Assembly (NCBI GenBank): GCA_963791235.1
Contig: CAWBRW010000030.1
Location: 73,185 to 137,184 of the forward strand
Origin: JALORV01 sp963791235
GTDB taxonomy: Bacteria; Pseudomonadota; Gammaproteobacteria; Burkholderiales; Burkholderiaceae_F
DNA length: 64,000 nt
Direction: 5' to 3'
The notes under the pieces were generated by a model. That model searched no databases. It was not told where the DNA came from and saw only the letters and a program-made list of their open reading frames with translations. Positions 1-9,621 of the stretch are shown here, piece after piece; the stretch's first letter is position 1; each line of letters starts with the position of its first letter. Position numbers and translations under genes: made by a program.

Positions 1-473
1 TCCCGGAAAGCAAGCCGCTCAACGTGCTGTTGCGCGACTTCCGCGCCAACCGCAATCACATCGCGATCGTCGTCGACGAGTACGGCGGCGTGGCCGGTCT
101 GATCACGATCGAAGATGTGCTCGAGCAGATCGTCGGCGACATCGAGGACGAATACGATTTCGATGACAACGAGGACGCGATCATCGCCGAAGAAGGTGGT
201 CGCTACCGCGTGAAGGGACTCACCGAGATCACCCAGTTCAACGAGACCTTCGGCACGCACTACCCGAATGACGGGTTCGACACCGTAGGCGGACTCGTCA
301 CGCACGGACTCGGTCGCGTCCCGAAGCGCGGCGACGCGATCGAGATCGGCGAGATGCGCTTCGAGGTCCTGCGCGCCGACGCGCGGCAGGCGCACCTCTT
401 CCTGGTGAACCGGGTGCCGAAGACGGTAGTCCAGGAATTCCTCGAGGACAACGAACAGCGCCATCCGGCCTGA
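1..473 (+). CDS. corC: CorC/HlyC-type CBS and transporter-associated domain protein, 5' partial
   Basis: This is the C-terminal part of a CorC-like protein linked to Mg/Co efflux. The frame is open to the window edge, so the start lies upstream. The visible part begins inside the second CBS domain (motif NRNHIAIVVDEYGG followed by GLITIEDVLEQIVGDIEDEYD) and runs into the small CorC_HlyC domain, ending with an FLEDNEQ-type tail. It sits 36 bp before lnt on the same strand, the usual gammaproteobacterial order, so co-transcription is likely. The N-terminal CBS domain is not visible. Whether it is corC itself or a paralogue cannot be decided from this fragment, but the lnt neighbour favours corC. 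Confidence 0.9.
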   Translation, partial: PESKPLNVLLRDFRANRNHIAIVVDEYGGVAGLITIEDVLEQIVGDIEDEYDFDDNEDAIIAEEGGRYRVKGLTEITQFNETFGTHYPNDGFDTVGGLVTHGLGRVPKRGDAIEIGEMRFEVLRADARQAHLFLVNRVPKTVVQEFLEDNEQRHPA

Positions 474-509
474 CGACGAGCGCACGCTCGTCGACCTGTC
501 TCCATTCAC

Positions 510-2036
510 ATGCCGAAGTCAATCGCGATGGTGGTGCTCGCGCTCGCCGGCGGCGCGGTACACGCAATGGCCTTCGCGCCATGGAACCTGCCCTGGCTGC
601 AGGTCGTGGCGCTCGCGCTGCTGTTCGCGCTCGCGGCACGCGCACGCAGCCCCGGGCAGGCCGCCTTGCTGGGACTGGCATTCGGCCTCGGCTGGTTCGG
701 CGTCGGTGTGTCCTGGGTTTACATCAGCATGCACGTCTATGGCCAGATGCCGACCGTCCTCGCGGCGCTGGCGACGGCGGCGTTCTGTGCCTTCCTGGCG
801 TCGTACCCGGCGCTGGCCTTGGCTGCCGCTCATTGGCTGGCACCGGCGCCGTTCGCGCGGCTTGCGCTGGCGTTGCCTGGTGCGTGGGCTCTTTCCGAGT
901 GGCTGCGAGGCACGCTGCTGACCGGTTTTCCGTGGCTCGCCAGCGGTTACGCGCACACGGATGGCCCGCTGGCCGGCTTTGCCTCCGTCCTGGGTGTCTA
1001 CGGGGTGACGCTGGCCGCGGCCTTGTTGGCCGGCGCGCTGGCGCTGGTCACGCTGCCGTTCGCGCAGCGCGGCGCCCGCGGCTACGCGTGGACCGCGGCA
1101 AGCCTCGTGCTGCTGCTGGGGGCCGGAATGGGGCTGGGTGCCCTGCGCTGGACGGAGCCTGCGGGCGCGCCGATCAGCGTCAAGCTCGTGCAGGCCAACA
1201 TCCCGCAGGACACCAAATTCACCGCAGCCGGAATGGCCCGCGCGTTCGAGGACCATTGGGCGCTGATGCAGGGTCCGCGAGCGGATCTGGTGGCGTTGCC
1301 GGAGTCGGTCTTTCCGGTGCCGCTCGAATTCGTCCCGGTCGAGGCGGTCGATACCTGGCGCGCTTACGCCCGGGAGCGCCGCAGCGGCCTGATCTTCGGC
1401 GTTTTCATCGAAGAACCTGGCAATGCCTACTTCAACAGTGCCGTGGGCTGGGCGCCGGACGCGACCGCCTGGCAGCGCTACAGCAAGCAGCACCTGGTGC
1501 CGTTCGGCGAGTTCATTCCGTGGGGCTTCCGCTGGTTCGTCGACCTGATGCAGATGCCGATCGGCGACCAGCAACGCGGTGGTCCCGATCAGTTGCCGAT
1601 GCAGCTGGCCGGGCAGCGGATCGCGGTCAACATCTGCTACGAGGACCTGTTCGGCCATGTGATCCGGCGCGCCTGGCACGACCCGGAGCAGGCCCCGACG
1701 ATCATGCTCAACATGTCGAACCTGGCCTGGTTCCGCGACTCGATCGCGCTGCCGCAGCACCTGCAGATCTCGCGCATGCGCGCGCTGGAAACCCAGCACC
1801 CGATGCTGCGAGCAACGAATACAGGGGCGACGGCGATCATCGACGCGCGCGGTAGCGTCGTGGCGCAGCTGCCGCTGCAGACCGCCGGAGCGCTGGACGG
1901 AACAGTGCAGGGCATGCGCGGAACCACTCCGTTCATCCGGCTGGGCAATGCGTTGGCCCTGCTGCTGGCGCTGGCTTTCGCGATCGCAGCGGGGCTTTTC
2001 AGCCGGCGCCCAGGCAGGTACGATGCGTCTAAATGA
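510..2036 (+). CDS. lnt: Apolipoprotein N-acyltransferase
   Basis: Lnt transfers an acyl chain from phospholipid to the N-terminal Cys of apolipoproteins in the inner membrane, the last step of lipoprotein maturation. The 508-aa length fits the family. An N-terminal block of hydrophobic helices (about residues 1-205) precedes a nitrilase-fold domain (about 220-470) and a last membrane helix near 480-500. The catalytic triad is visible as E265 in the LPES motif, K326 in the SKQHLVPFGE motif and C376 in the ICYED motif, so the enzyme should be active. The ATG follows corC closely. The stop codon overlaps a palindromic possible Fur operator for feoAB. Confidence 0.96.
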   Translation: MPKSIAMVVLALAGGAVHAMAFAPWNLPWLQVVALALLFALAARARSPGQAALLGLAFGLGWFGVGVSWVYISMHVYGQMPTVLAALATAAFCAFLASYPALALAAAHWLAPAPFARLALALPGAWALSEWLRGTLLTGFPWLASGYAHTDGPLAGFASVLGVYGVTLAAALLAGALALVTLPFAQRGARGYAWTAASLVLLLGAGMGLGALRWTEPAGAPISVKLVQANIPQDTKFTAAGMARAFEDHWALMQGPRADLVALPESVFPVPLEFVPVEAVDTWRAYARERRSGLIFGVFIEEPGNAYFNSAVGWAPDATAWQRYSKQHLVPFGEFIPWGFRWFVDLMQMPIGDQQRGGPDQLPMQLAGQRIAVNICYEDLFGHVIRRAWHDPEQAPTIMLNMSNLAWFRDSIALPQHLQISRMRALETQHPMLRATNTGATAIIDARGSVVAQLPLQTAGALDGTVQGMRGTTPFIRLGNALALLLALAFAIAAGLFSRRPGRYDASK

Positions 2037-2051
2037 GAATGCGTGTCATTT
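2031..2051. promoter_or_regulatory. Possible Fur operator upstream of feoA
   Basis: The 21-bp palindrome has arms AAATGA and TCATTT around GAATGCGTG. It resembles the AT-rich inverted repeat of Fur boxes and stands out in GC-rich surroundings. It overlaps the lnt stop codon and lies about 80 bp before the feoA start, where iron repression of feoAB would be expected. Match quality was judged by eye only. Confidence 0.5.
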
Positions 2052-2131
2052 ACTTGTTCTAGGTCAACTGGCAGGTCAGCCGTCTGCGGTCTACTTGACT
2101 TATTGCAGTGCAGCAGGTGAAGGAGCAGGGC

Positions 2132-2395
2132 ATGGGAGTTGTAGCCGCCATCATGGCGTTGGCGAAGCTGCCCCAGGGCGGGCGTGGGTCGGTGGCCGAC
2201 GTTCGACAGAGTCCAATCGCGTCCGAGGGCCTGCCGGTCCGGCTGCGCGAACTCGGATTCCTCGACGGCGAGGACGTGCTGGTGCTCACGCGCGGGATTG
2301 CGGGTGGCCCGATCGCTGTCCGCGTCGGTGGCACGACGTTCGCGCTGCGGGCGGCTGAAGCGGAGTGCGTGCTGGTTCATTGTCCTCCGGCCTGA
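2132..2395 (+). CDS. feoA: Ferrous iron transport protein A
   Basis: FeoA is a small cytoplasmic SH3-like partner that modulates FeoB-driven Fe(II) uptake. The 87-residue protein shows the family pattern: an L-x-x-L-P-x-G start region, a central LPVRLRELGFLDGEDV segment and a closing GGTTFALRAAEA block before the C-terminus. The ATG at 2132 was chosen because AAGGAG lies seven bases upstream; a GTG at 2108 and an ATG at 2153 are also in frame. feoB begins three bases after its stop, so the pair is translationally linked. The possible Fur palindrome lies upstream. Confidence 0.9.
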   Translation: MGVVAAIMALAKLPQGGRGSVADVRQSPIASEGLPVRLRELGFLDGEDVLVLTRGIAGGPIAVRVGGTTFALRAAEAECVLVHCPPA

Positions 2396-2398
2396 ACC

Positions 2399-4252
2399 AT
2401 GTCTGCCGCGGCGGCTGTGATCCCGCGGATCGCGCTGGTCGGTCAGCCGAACAGTGGCAAGACGTCGCTGTTCAATCTGTTGACGGGTGCACGGCAGAAG
2501 GTCGCCAATTACGCCGGCGTCACCGTCGAACGCAAGCTCGGCCAGTTCCAGACTCCGGCCGGTCGCAGCGTGCAGGTGCTCGATCTGCCAGGCACCTACG
2601 CGCTCGAGCCGCGCTCGCCTGATGAAGCCGTGACCGCCGCGGTCCTGCGCGGCGAGATGGCGGGCGAACCGGTTCCCGACCTGATTGTCTGCGTCCTCGA
2701 TGCGACGCAACTGCGGCGGCACCTGCGCTTTGCGCTGCGTGTGCGACGCATGGGTCTGCCGATGCTGGTCAGCCTCAACATGAGTGACCTGGCACGCAAG
2801 CGTGGGCTACGGATCGCGCCCGACCGGCTGGCCGCGGAACTCGGCGTGCCGGTGGTGGAATCCGTCGGCGTGCGGGGCAATGGCGCCAGCGCGTTGGTTG
2901 CGGCGATCGACGCGCAATGTGACGCGGCGGCGCGCCCGCGTGCCACACCTCTCGATGAAGCCGAGGTTGTCACCGAAGCGGATCGCATCCTGCTCGGGTT
3001 GGGCATCGATCGGATCGAGGAAGACCACGCCAGCGCGGCCATCGATCGCATTGTGTTGCATCCGCTGGTCGGGCCGCTGCTGCTGGCTGCGGTGATGTTC
3101 TGCGTTTTCCAGGCGGTGTTTGCCTGGTCGCGGCCGCCGATGGAGTGGATTCAGGCGGCAGTCGACGCCGCCGGGACCTGGCTGGCCGGTGCGCTCCCGG
3201 ACTCCGCGCTGCGCAGCCTGCTGGTCGATGGCGTAATCGCCGGCGCGGGCGCCGTGCTCGTGTTTCTGCCGCAGGTGCTGATCCTGTTCTTCTTCATCCT
3301 GCTGCTCGAGGACTCGGGCTACCTGCCGCGTGCGGCGTTCCTGCTCGACCGGCTGATGGGCAGCGTTGGCCTGTCGGGACGCTCGTTCATTCCGCTGCTG
3401 TCGAGCTTCGCCTGCGCCGTGCCCGGCATCATGGCAACGCGCACGATCCCCAATCCGCGCGATCGCTGGATCACGATCATGATCGCACCGCTGATGACGT
3501 GTTCGGCGCGCCTTCCGGTGTACGCGATGCTGATCGGTGCCTTCATTCCGGCGCGGCTCGTCGGCCCGGGCATCCAGCTGCAGGGGCTGGTGTTGTTCGC
3601 GCTCTACGTCGCCGGCATCGTGTCCGCATTTGCCGTCGCCTTCGTGCTGACGCGCACCACGCGCGCACCGGCCGCACCGCTGCTGATGGAGCTGCCCTCG
3701 TATCACTGGCCGAGCACGCGCCACCTCGCGCTTGGGCTGCTCGAGCGCGCCCGGGTGTTCATGCGCCGGGTCGGCACGACAATCCTGGCCCTTATGGTCG
3801 TGCTGTGGGCGCTGAGCTCGTTTCCGGCGCCCCCGGCCGATGCGACCGGACCGGCGATCCAGTACAGCCTTGCCGGCCAGCTCGGGGCGCTGCTGGCCCA
3901 CGTGCTCGAGCCTCTTGGCTTCAACTGGCAGATCTCGATCGCGCTAGTGTCCGGCCTGGCCGCCCGCGAGGTTGCCGTCGGCGCGCTCGGCACGGTGTAC
4001 TCGATGTCAGCCGTCGGCGAGGCCGCTGGCGAAGCGCTGGTGCCGGTGATCGCCGCGCAGTGGAGTCTGGCAACCGGCCTGGCGATGCTCGCCTGGTACG
4101 TCTTTGCCCCGCAGTGTCTCTCGACACTGGCCGCGGTCCGGCGCGAGACCGGGAGCTGGCGAGCGCCGACAGTCATGGCAGGTTACCTGTTCGCGCTTGC
4201 GTACATTGCCGCGTTCCTGACCTACCGCATGGCCCTCGCACTTGGAGCGTGA
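2399..4252 (+). CDS. feoB: Ferrous iron transporter B
   Basis: FeoB is the inner-membrane Fe(II) permease with an N-terminal G-protein domain. The G1 loop GQPNSGKTS is at residues 15-23, the G3 motif DLPG near 62-65 and the G4 motif NMSD at 127-130. The membrane part carries two inverted gate regions and ends near residue 617. This is clearly shorter than the roughly 770 residues of the E. coli protein, although the core motifs are intact. The frame is unbroken. It follows feoA by three bases, and its stop overlaps the region of the downstream mini-gene start (TGAGATG), indicating one feoA-feoB-small protein operon. Confidence 0.95.
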   Translation: MSAAAAVIPRIALVGQPNSGKTSLFNLLTGARQKVANYAGVTVERKLGQFQTPAGRSVQVLDLPGTYALEPRSPDEAVTAAVLRGEMAGEPVPDLIVCVLDATQLRRHLRFALRVRRMGLPMLVSLNMSDLARKRGLRIAPDRLAAELGVPVVESVGVRGNGASALVAAIDAQCDAAARPRATPLDEAEVVTEADRILLGLGIDRIEEDHASAAIDRIVLHPLVGPLLLAAVMFCVFQAVFAWSRPPMEWIQAAVDAAGTWLAGALPDSALRSLLVDGVIAGAGAVLVFLPQVLILFFFILLLEDSGYLPRAAFLLDRLMGSVGLSGRSFIPLLSSFACAVPGIMATRTIPNPRDRWITIMIAPLMTCSARLPVYAMLIGAFIPARLVGPGIQLQGLVLFALYVAGIVSAFAVAFVLTRTTRAPAAPLLMELPSYHWPSTRHLALGLLERARVFMRRVGTTILALMVVLWALSSFPAPPADATGPAIQYSLAGQLGALLAHVLEPLGFNWQISIALVSGLAAREVAVGALGTVYSMSAVGEAAGEALVPVIAAQWSLATGLAMLAWYVFAPQCLSTLAAVRRETGSWRAPTVMAGYLFALAYIAAFLTYRMALALGA

Positions 4253-4253
4253 G

Positions 4254-4430
4254 ATGACGCTGTTTCTGGACGCCCTCGCGCTGGCCGCCGTCATCGGTGC
4301 GGTGCTGTATTTGTGGCGCTCACGCCGGCCCTCGTGCGCGGACTGCCCGCCGCGCCCGCGCGCGGCCGAGACGCGGGTATCGCTCAAATCGATGCGCGCC
4401 GCTGTGCGGCGCGCCGGCGATCGCGGCTAG
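4254..4430 (+). CDS. Small FeoB-associated Cys-pair membrane protein
   Basis: This 58-residue protein has one N-terminal membrane helix (about residues 3-20), then Arg residues and a SCADC motif, followed by a basic tail. The layout of one helix plus a CxxC pair directly behind feoB matches the FeoB-associated Cys-rich membrane protein family, thought to assist FeoB. The ATG is one base past the feoB stop, so translation is probably coupled. The cysteine pair could bind iron or act as a redox switch, but that is inference. Assignment rests on position and topology because the protein is too short for firm recognition. Confidence 0.65.
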   Translation: MTLFLDALALAAVIGAVLYLWRSRRPSCADCPPRPRAAETRVSLKSMRAAVRRAGDRG

Positions 4431-4486
4431 TCAGTCCGTACAATCGGCGCTTCCTTCGATGTTCACCAGGTTCGGCCGGACTGCCG

Positions 4487-5405
4487 ATGATCACGTTTCA
4501 GGAAGCCATTCTTCGACTGCAGACCTACTGGAACCAGCAGGGCTGCGCGCTGCTGCAGCCGATCGATCTGGAGGTTGGCGCCGGCACATCGCATACGGCG
4601 ACTTTCCTGCGCGCGATCGGACCGGAACCCTGGCGTGCCGCCTATGTGCAACCGTCGCGCCGTCCGAAGGACGCGCGTTACGGCGAGAACCCGAACCGGC
4701 TGCACCAGCACCACCAGTACCAGGTGGTGCTGAAACCGTCACCGCTCGACATCCTCGATCTCTATGTCGGGTCGCTGCACGCGCTCGGCATCGACACGAA
4801 GAAGAACGACATCCGCTTCGTCGAGGACAACTGGGAGAACCCCGACGCTCGGCTGCTGGGGTCTGGGCTGGGAAGTCTGGATGAACGGCATGGAGATCAC
4901 GCAGTTCACCTACTTCCAGCAGGTCGGTGGGCTGGAGTGCAAGCCGATCACCGGCGAGATCACCTACGGCCTCGAGCGGCTGACGATGTACCTGCAGAAC
5001 GTCGACAATATCTTCGACCTCGTTTACACGCGCTGGAAGGACCGGGGTGTCGAGCGCGTACTGACCTACGGCGACGTGTTCCACCAGAACGAAGTGGAAC
5101 AGAGCACCTACAACTTCGAGGCCAGCGACGCCGGGGTGCTGCTCGGCCAGTTCAGCCTGTTCGAGTCTGAAGCCAAGCGGCTGATGGACGTGCAGCTCGC
5201 GCTGCCCGCCTACGAGATGGTGCTGAAGTGCAGCCATACGTTCAACCTGCTCGACGCGCGCGGGGCGATCAGCGTGACCGAGCGTGCCGGCTACATCGGG
5301 CGCATCCGCAACCTGGCGCGCGCCGTGGCACAGAGTTACTACGAATCGCGTGAACGGCTCGGCTTCCCGATGGTCGTGGATGTCCAGAAGCAGGAGGCGG
5401 CCTGA
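4487..5405 (+). CDS. glyQ: Glycyl-tRNA synthetase alpha subunit (frameshifted)
   Basis: GlyQ is the catalytic alpha subunit of the bacterial alpha2beta2 glycyl-tRNA synthetase. The start reads MITFQEAI and continues with the family blocks YWNQQGC, HTATFLRAIGPEPW and HQHHQYQVVLKPSP. The frame breaks near 4855-4865, where a GAWGLGWEVW block is expected: the upstream frame reaches ARLLG and the downstream frame resumes at GWEVWMNGMEITQFTYFQQ, and a few bases seem to be missing or added. The rest, through GLERLTMYLQ and the C-terminus, is intact. glyS starts at the stop codon (TGATG). The break most likely reflects an assembly or sequencing error in an essential gene. Confidence 0.93.
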
Positions 5406-7538
5406 TGCCCAAGGCGTCACTGCTGGTCGAGCTGCAGACCGAAGAGCTTCCGCCGAAGGCGCTGGAGAGCCTTTCGGAAGCATTTGCTTCAGGCATCGAG
5501 GCGGGGCTTTATAGCCGCCAGTTCCTGTCGCCGGAAAGCCGCGTGACCGCATATGGCGCACCGCGCCGGCTGGCCGTGCATATCACGCATGTACTGGCGC
5601 GTTCGGCTGACCAGCCCTTCAAGCAGAAGCTGATGCCGCTCACGGTCGCGCGCGATGCCGCACGGAACTGGACGCAGGCCTTCCTGAAGAAACTCGAAGC
5701 CATGGGGCGCGGACACCTTGCCCAGGTGCCTGTCGGCACGGCTGCGGGCCCGGACGCACTGGCCGTCGAGAACGATGGCAAAGTGGACGCAGTATTCCTG
5801 CACGGGGTCACCGCCGGACAGGGTCTGCACGTAGCACTGCAGGCGGCGCTCGAAGAGACCGTCGCGGGACTGCCGATACCCAAGGTGATGAGCTACCAGC
5901 TCGCCGACGGCAAGACGACCGTGCAGTTCGTACGGCCGGCACACCGGTTGATCGCCATGCGCGGTCACGAGGTCGTGCCGGTGCATGTGCTGGGCCTGAC
6001 CTCCGGGACGCGCACGCTCGGTCATCGCTTCATGTGCAAGGGCGAGGTCGTGATCCGCTCGGCTGATTCCTACGTCGAGCAGATGGAATTCGAAGGCAGG
6101 GTGATCCCGTCCTTTGCGGCTCGGCGCAAGCAGATCGAGGACCAGCTGCAGCGGGCGGCTGCTTCACTTCATGCGACCGTGGTCGTGCCCGACGAGCTGC
6201 TCAACGAGGTGACCGCGCTCGTCGAATGGCCGACGGTGTACGAGTCCGGTTTCGAGAAGGAATTCCTGGCTGTACCTCAGGAATGCCTGATCCTGACGAT
6301 GCAGCAGAACCAGAAGTACTTCGCACTGCGCGACACCCAGGGCGCGCTGATGGATCGGTTCCTGCTGGTCTCCAATCTCGATACCAACCAACCGGAGTCG
6401 ATCATCGCCGGCAACGCGCGAGTGGTCCGCGCGCGGCTCGCCGACGCCAAGTTCTTCTACGATCAGGATCGCAAGCAGACGCTGGAAAGCCGCGTGACCG
6501 GCCTGGCCAGCGTCGTCTATCACAACAAGCTCGGTTCGCAGCTCGAACGAGTCGAGCGCATCACGGAAATCGCGGTCGGTATCGCGCGACAGCTCGGACA
6601 GGACATCACGCATGTCGAGCGCGCGGCGCGGCTGGCGAAGGCCGACCTGCGCACCCTGATGGTCGGCGAGTTCCCGGAGCTGCAGGGCATCATGGGCGAG
6701 TACTACGCGCGCCACGACGGCGAGTCGGCCGATGTCGCCACGGCCATCCGCGAGCATTACCAGCCGCGCTTCGCCGGCGATGCACTGCCCGTCGACGCCG
6801 GCGGGCACCTGCGTCGCGCTGGCCGACAAGCTGGAAACGCTGACGGGACTGTTCGGCATCGGCGAGAAACCGACCGGGGAGCGTGATCCCTATGCGTTGC
6901 GTCGTCACGCGCTCGGGGTGCTGCGCATGCTGAAGGAGGGCGGGCTTCCGCTCGATCTCGGTACGGTGCTGGACCAGGCATTCGCGGCCTTTCCGGCCGG
7001 CATGCTGAAGGACGTCGCCGGCGCGCGAGCGGCGCTGATCGCCTTCTTCAATGACCGCCTCGCCGGCCTGCTGCGCGAGGAAGGCTACGACGCGAACGAG
7101 GTCGACGCGGTGCTGGCCGAGGGTTCGCTGCGGATCGATCGTGTGCCCAGGCGCCTCGCCGCCGTGCGCGCCTTCATGGAACTGCCGGAGGCGGTGAGCC
7201 TGGCGGCCGCCAACAAACGCATCGGCAATATCCTGAAGAAGGCCGACGGCGTGCCGGACAGCTTTGACCGCGCGCTGCTGCTCGAGCCCGCCGAGCAGGC
7301 ACTCGGCGCCGCGTACGCGGAGGTGCAGCCGGCAGCCGAGGAACTGTTTGCCAGGGGCGATTACACGGCAATGCTGCGTTCGCTGGCGCCGCTCAAGCTG
7401 CCGGTGGACCGGTTTTTCGATGACGTGATGGTCAACGTCGACGATGTCCGGCTGCGTGCCAACCGGCTCGGCCTGCTGCGGGGCCTGCACGCGACGATGA
7501 ACCGCGTCGCCGACATCTCGAAGCTGACCGCCGGCTGA
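5405..7538 (+). CDS. glyS: Glycyl-tRNA synthetase beta subunit (frameshifted)
   Basis: GlyS is the tRNA-binding beta subunit of glycyl-tRNA synthetase. It begins with the typical LLVELQTEELPPKAL block and continues through RLADAKFFYDQDRK and GIMGEYYARHDGE. The frame slips near 6,787-6,795: the upstream frame ends at RFAGDALP and the downstream frame resumes as STPAGTCVALADKLETL, followed by GLFGIGEKPTG and PYALRRHALG. The HD-like and anticodon-binding regions follow intact to 7538. Its start overlaps the glyQ stop. The gmhB gene often found after glyS in related bacteria is absent; a hairpin element and plsC follow. Confidence 0.94.
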
Positions 7539-7540
7539 TG

Positions 7541-7620
7541 AACGCCCCCACGCTCACTGCGTTCGCTGCCCCCCTGGGGGCGCTCCAGTCGGCTTGGGAG
7601 CGGCCCGGCGCCGACTGAGT
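7541..7620 (+). repeat. Composite hairpin element, copy D
   Basis: This intergenic element lies between glyS and plsC. A first stem is formed by GCCCCC and GGGGGC around 7,545-7,582. The second stem is AGTCGGC (7588-7594) with GCCGACT (7611-7617), closing a 16-nt apical sequence TTGGGAGCGGCCCGGC (7595-7610). That apex differs by one inserted A from copy A at 47,832-47,846, while the stem sequences are completely different. It lies just upstream of the plsC start and has no T-tract, so it is not an ordinary terminator. Confidence 0.7.
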
Positions 7621-7627
7621 CTGACCA

Positions 7628-8413
7628 GTGGTGGTTCTCCGTTCGGCGCTGTATCTGCTGTTTCTTATCGCCGTTGTGATCCCGTGGGCGTTCGTCGTGA
7701 TGTCAGGGTGGCTGTTCCCGGTGCACACGCGCTACCTCCTGTGCGCCCGTTACACGAAGATGGCGATCTGGGGAGCGCGGGTCATCTGCGGCATCGAATG
7801 GAAGGTCGAAGGCTGGGACAACCTGCCGGACGGCCCGGCGATCCTGCTGCCGAAGCACCAGTCATCGTGGGAGACGCTCTGGCTGCCTTCGGTGATGCCG
7901 CGCGACCTCACGTTCGTCTACAAGCGTGAACTCAACTGGCTGCCGTTCTTCGGCTGGGGACTGGCATCGGCCCAGATGATCAGCATCGATCGGCGCAAGG
8001 GCCAGGACGCGTTCGAGCAGGTGGTCGAGCAGGGCATCGACCGCCTCGGCCGCGGCTGGTGGATCGTCATCTTTCCCGAGGGCACGCGGACTCGTCCCGG
8101 CTCGACCAAGCGCTACAAGACCGGGGGCGCGCGGCTTGCGGTTCGCACCGGTGCGGCGGCAGTGCCGATCGCAGTGAACTCGGGTGAACTCTGGCCGCGG
8201 AACGCGTTCGTCAGGCGTCCCGGCGTCATCACGGTATCGATTGGGCCGCCGGTTGATCCCAGCGGCAAGACCGCCGACCAGGTCGGTGCCGCCATAGAAT
8301 CCTGGATCGAAACCGAAATGCGTCGCCTCGCACCGCATCGTTACAGCGGTCCCTACGTGCCGGCCGGTCCTGCGGCCGCCCGGGCCCGCAGACCGCATCG
8401 CGGGCCGGCGTGA
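7628..8413 (+). CDS. plsC: 1-acyl-sn-glycerol-3-phosphate acyltransferase
   Basis: PlsC acylates lysophosphatidic acid to phosphatidic acid at the inner membrane. The 261-residue protein has an N-terminal hydrophobic helix (about residues 6-30). Motif I is KHQSSWE with H77 and E82, the glutamate variant seen in many proteobacterial PlsC proteins. The FPEGTR motif is at 149-154, followed by a GGARLA block and a PIAVNSGELWPR stretch. The GTG at 7628 was chosen because it includes the whole first helix. Its stop overlaps the GTG of the next gene (GTGA). The C-terminal tail is Arg/Pro-rich. Activity with other lysophospholipids cannot be excluded. Confidence 0.9.
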   Translation: MVVLRSALYLLFLIAVVIPWAFVVMSGWLFPVHTRYLLCARYTKMAIWGARVICGIEWKVEGWDNLPDGPAILLPKHQSSWETLWLPSVMPRDLTFVYKRELNWLPFFGWGLASAQMISIDRRKGQDAFEQVVEQGIDRLGRGWWIVIFPEGTRTRPGSTKRYKTGGARLAVRTGAAAVPIAVNSGELWPRNAFVRRPGVITVSIGPPVDPSGKTADQVGAAIESWIETEMRRLAPHRYSGPYVPAGPAAARARRPHRGPA

Positions 8414-9216
8414 AGAAACTCAAGGTTGTTCCACCCGAGCAGTTGTCGCTGCTGCTGGACATCGCGGAGGCCGTGCCGGAGCCGGCGACGAGCACGCCGG
8501 ACTCGCGTGCCCGTCATATCCGCCTCGATCACGGCGTGATGCCGTATCGGCTGCGGCGGGCGCGCCGCCGCTCGATCGGATTCCAGATCGACGACCAGGG
8601 CCTGACGGTCAGCGCACCACGCTGGGTGCCGCTGCGCGAAATCGAGTCGGCCATCGTCGAGAAGCGCCGCTGGATCGTGAAGAAGCAGAAGGAGTGGCAC
8701 GACTGGCGTGAAAAGCGCAGGCTGCCCGAGGTCCGGTTCGTCGACGGCGCGGCCCTGCCGTACCTGGGTGGGAATCTGACGCTGCGACTCGGTGCTGACT
8801 GCCAGGCGACTGCCTGCGTGGACGCGGAACTGCAAATTGCGCTGCCGCGGGAGGCCACCGAACTCCAGGTGCGGGACGTCGTGCAGTCCTGGCTGCAGTC
8901 CGAGGCACGACGCGTTTTTCCCGAGCGGATCGCGCGCTTCGGCGGGCGCATCAGCGCGCGCTACGCCGGCTGGGCGCTGTCTTCAGCGCGCTCGCAGTGG
9001 GGCTCGTGCACGCACGACGGGCGCATTCGGCTCAGCTGGCGGCTGATTCACTTCTCGCTGCCGGTGATCGACTATGTCGTGGCGCATGAACTCGCGCACC
9101 TCGATCAGATGAACCATAGCGCCCGCTTCTGGCAGGCGGTGGCGCAGCTGCTGCCGGGCTTCGAGCCGGCGCGCGACGAGATTCGCGGCGTCGACATGTC
9201 GGTGCTGCCGCTCTAA
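8410..9216 (+). CDS. YgjP-like metal-dependent hydrolase (DUF45/SprT-like)
   Basis: This 268-residue protein belongs to the YgjP/WLM-like DUF45 family. The zincin motif HELAH is at residues 226-230 with a third candidate ligand at H236, inside the stretch HELAHLDQMNHSARFW. Upstream is a family-typical SSARSQWGSC block. YgjP of E. coli has been linked to nucleotide hydrolysis, but the true role here is uncertain. The N-terminal 45 residues look disordered. The start codon GTG overlaps the plsC stop by four bases, so it is co-translated with plsC and followed twelve bases later by gloA. Confidence 0.85.
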   Translation: MKKLKVVPPEQLSLLLDIAEAVPEPATSTPDSRARHIRLDHGVMPYRLRRARRRSIGFQIDDQGLTVSAPRWVPLREIESAIVEKRRWIVKKQKEWHDWREKRRLPEVRFVDGAALPYLGGNLTLRLGADCQATACVDAELQIALPREATELQVRDVVQSWLQSEARRVFPERIARFGGRISARYAGWALSSARSQWGSCTHDGRIRLSWRLIHFSLPVIDYVVAHELAHLDQMNHSARFWQAVAQLLPGFEPARDEIRGVDMSVLPL

Positions 9217-9228
9217 CGGAGGGAAGAG

Positions 9229-9621
9229 ATGAGGATCCTGCACACCATGCTGCGGGTCGGCGACCTGAAGCGGTCGGTCGACTTCTACACCAACGTCCTC
9301 GGCATGAAACTGCTGCGGACCACGGACCGTCCCGACCAGAAGTACACCCTGGCGTTCGTGGGCTACGGCGATGAGCGCGAACATGCGGTGCTGGAACTCA
9401 CTTACAACTACGGCGTCGACCGCTACGACCTCGGCAGCGCCTACGGACACATCGCGATCGCTGTCCCCGACGCGGCCGCGGCCTGCGAGCGCATCCGCGC
9501 TTCGGGTGGCAACGTGACCCGCGAGGCGGGTCCGGTGAAGGGCGGCACGACGGTGATCGCCTTCGTCACGGATCCGGACGGCTACAAGATCGAGTTGATC
9601 CAGGAACGGACTGCTGCGTGA
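9229..9621 (+). CDS. gloA: Lactoylglutathione lyase (glyoxalase I)
   Basis: GloA isomerises the hemithioacetal of methylglyoxal and glutathione to S-lactoylglutathione in the cytoplasm. The 130-residue length and the four metal ligands match the E. coli enzyme position for position: H5, E56, H74 and E122. It lacks the extra loops of Zn-dependent eukaryotic forms, so it is probably the Ni/Co type. A strong GGAGGG precedes the ATG. The stop overlaps the GTG of the acyltransferase gene. Confidence 0.96.
   Translation: MRILHTMLRVGDLKRSVDFYTNVLGMKLLRTTDRPDQKYTLAFVGYGDEREHAVLELTYNYGVDRYDLGSAYGHIAIAVPDAAAACERIRASGGNVTREAGPVKGGTTVIAFVTDPDGYKIELIQERTAA

Noticed and set aside
7541..7620. Simple rho-independent terminators at the hairpin elements
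   Set aside because: Stems are strong but no T-tract follows in any of the four copies.
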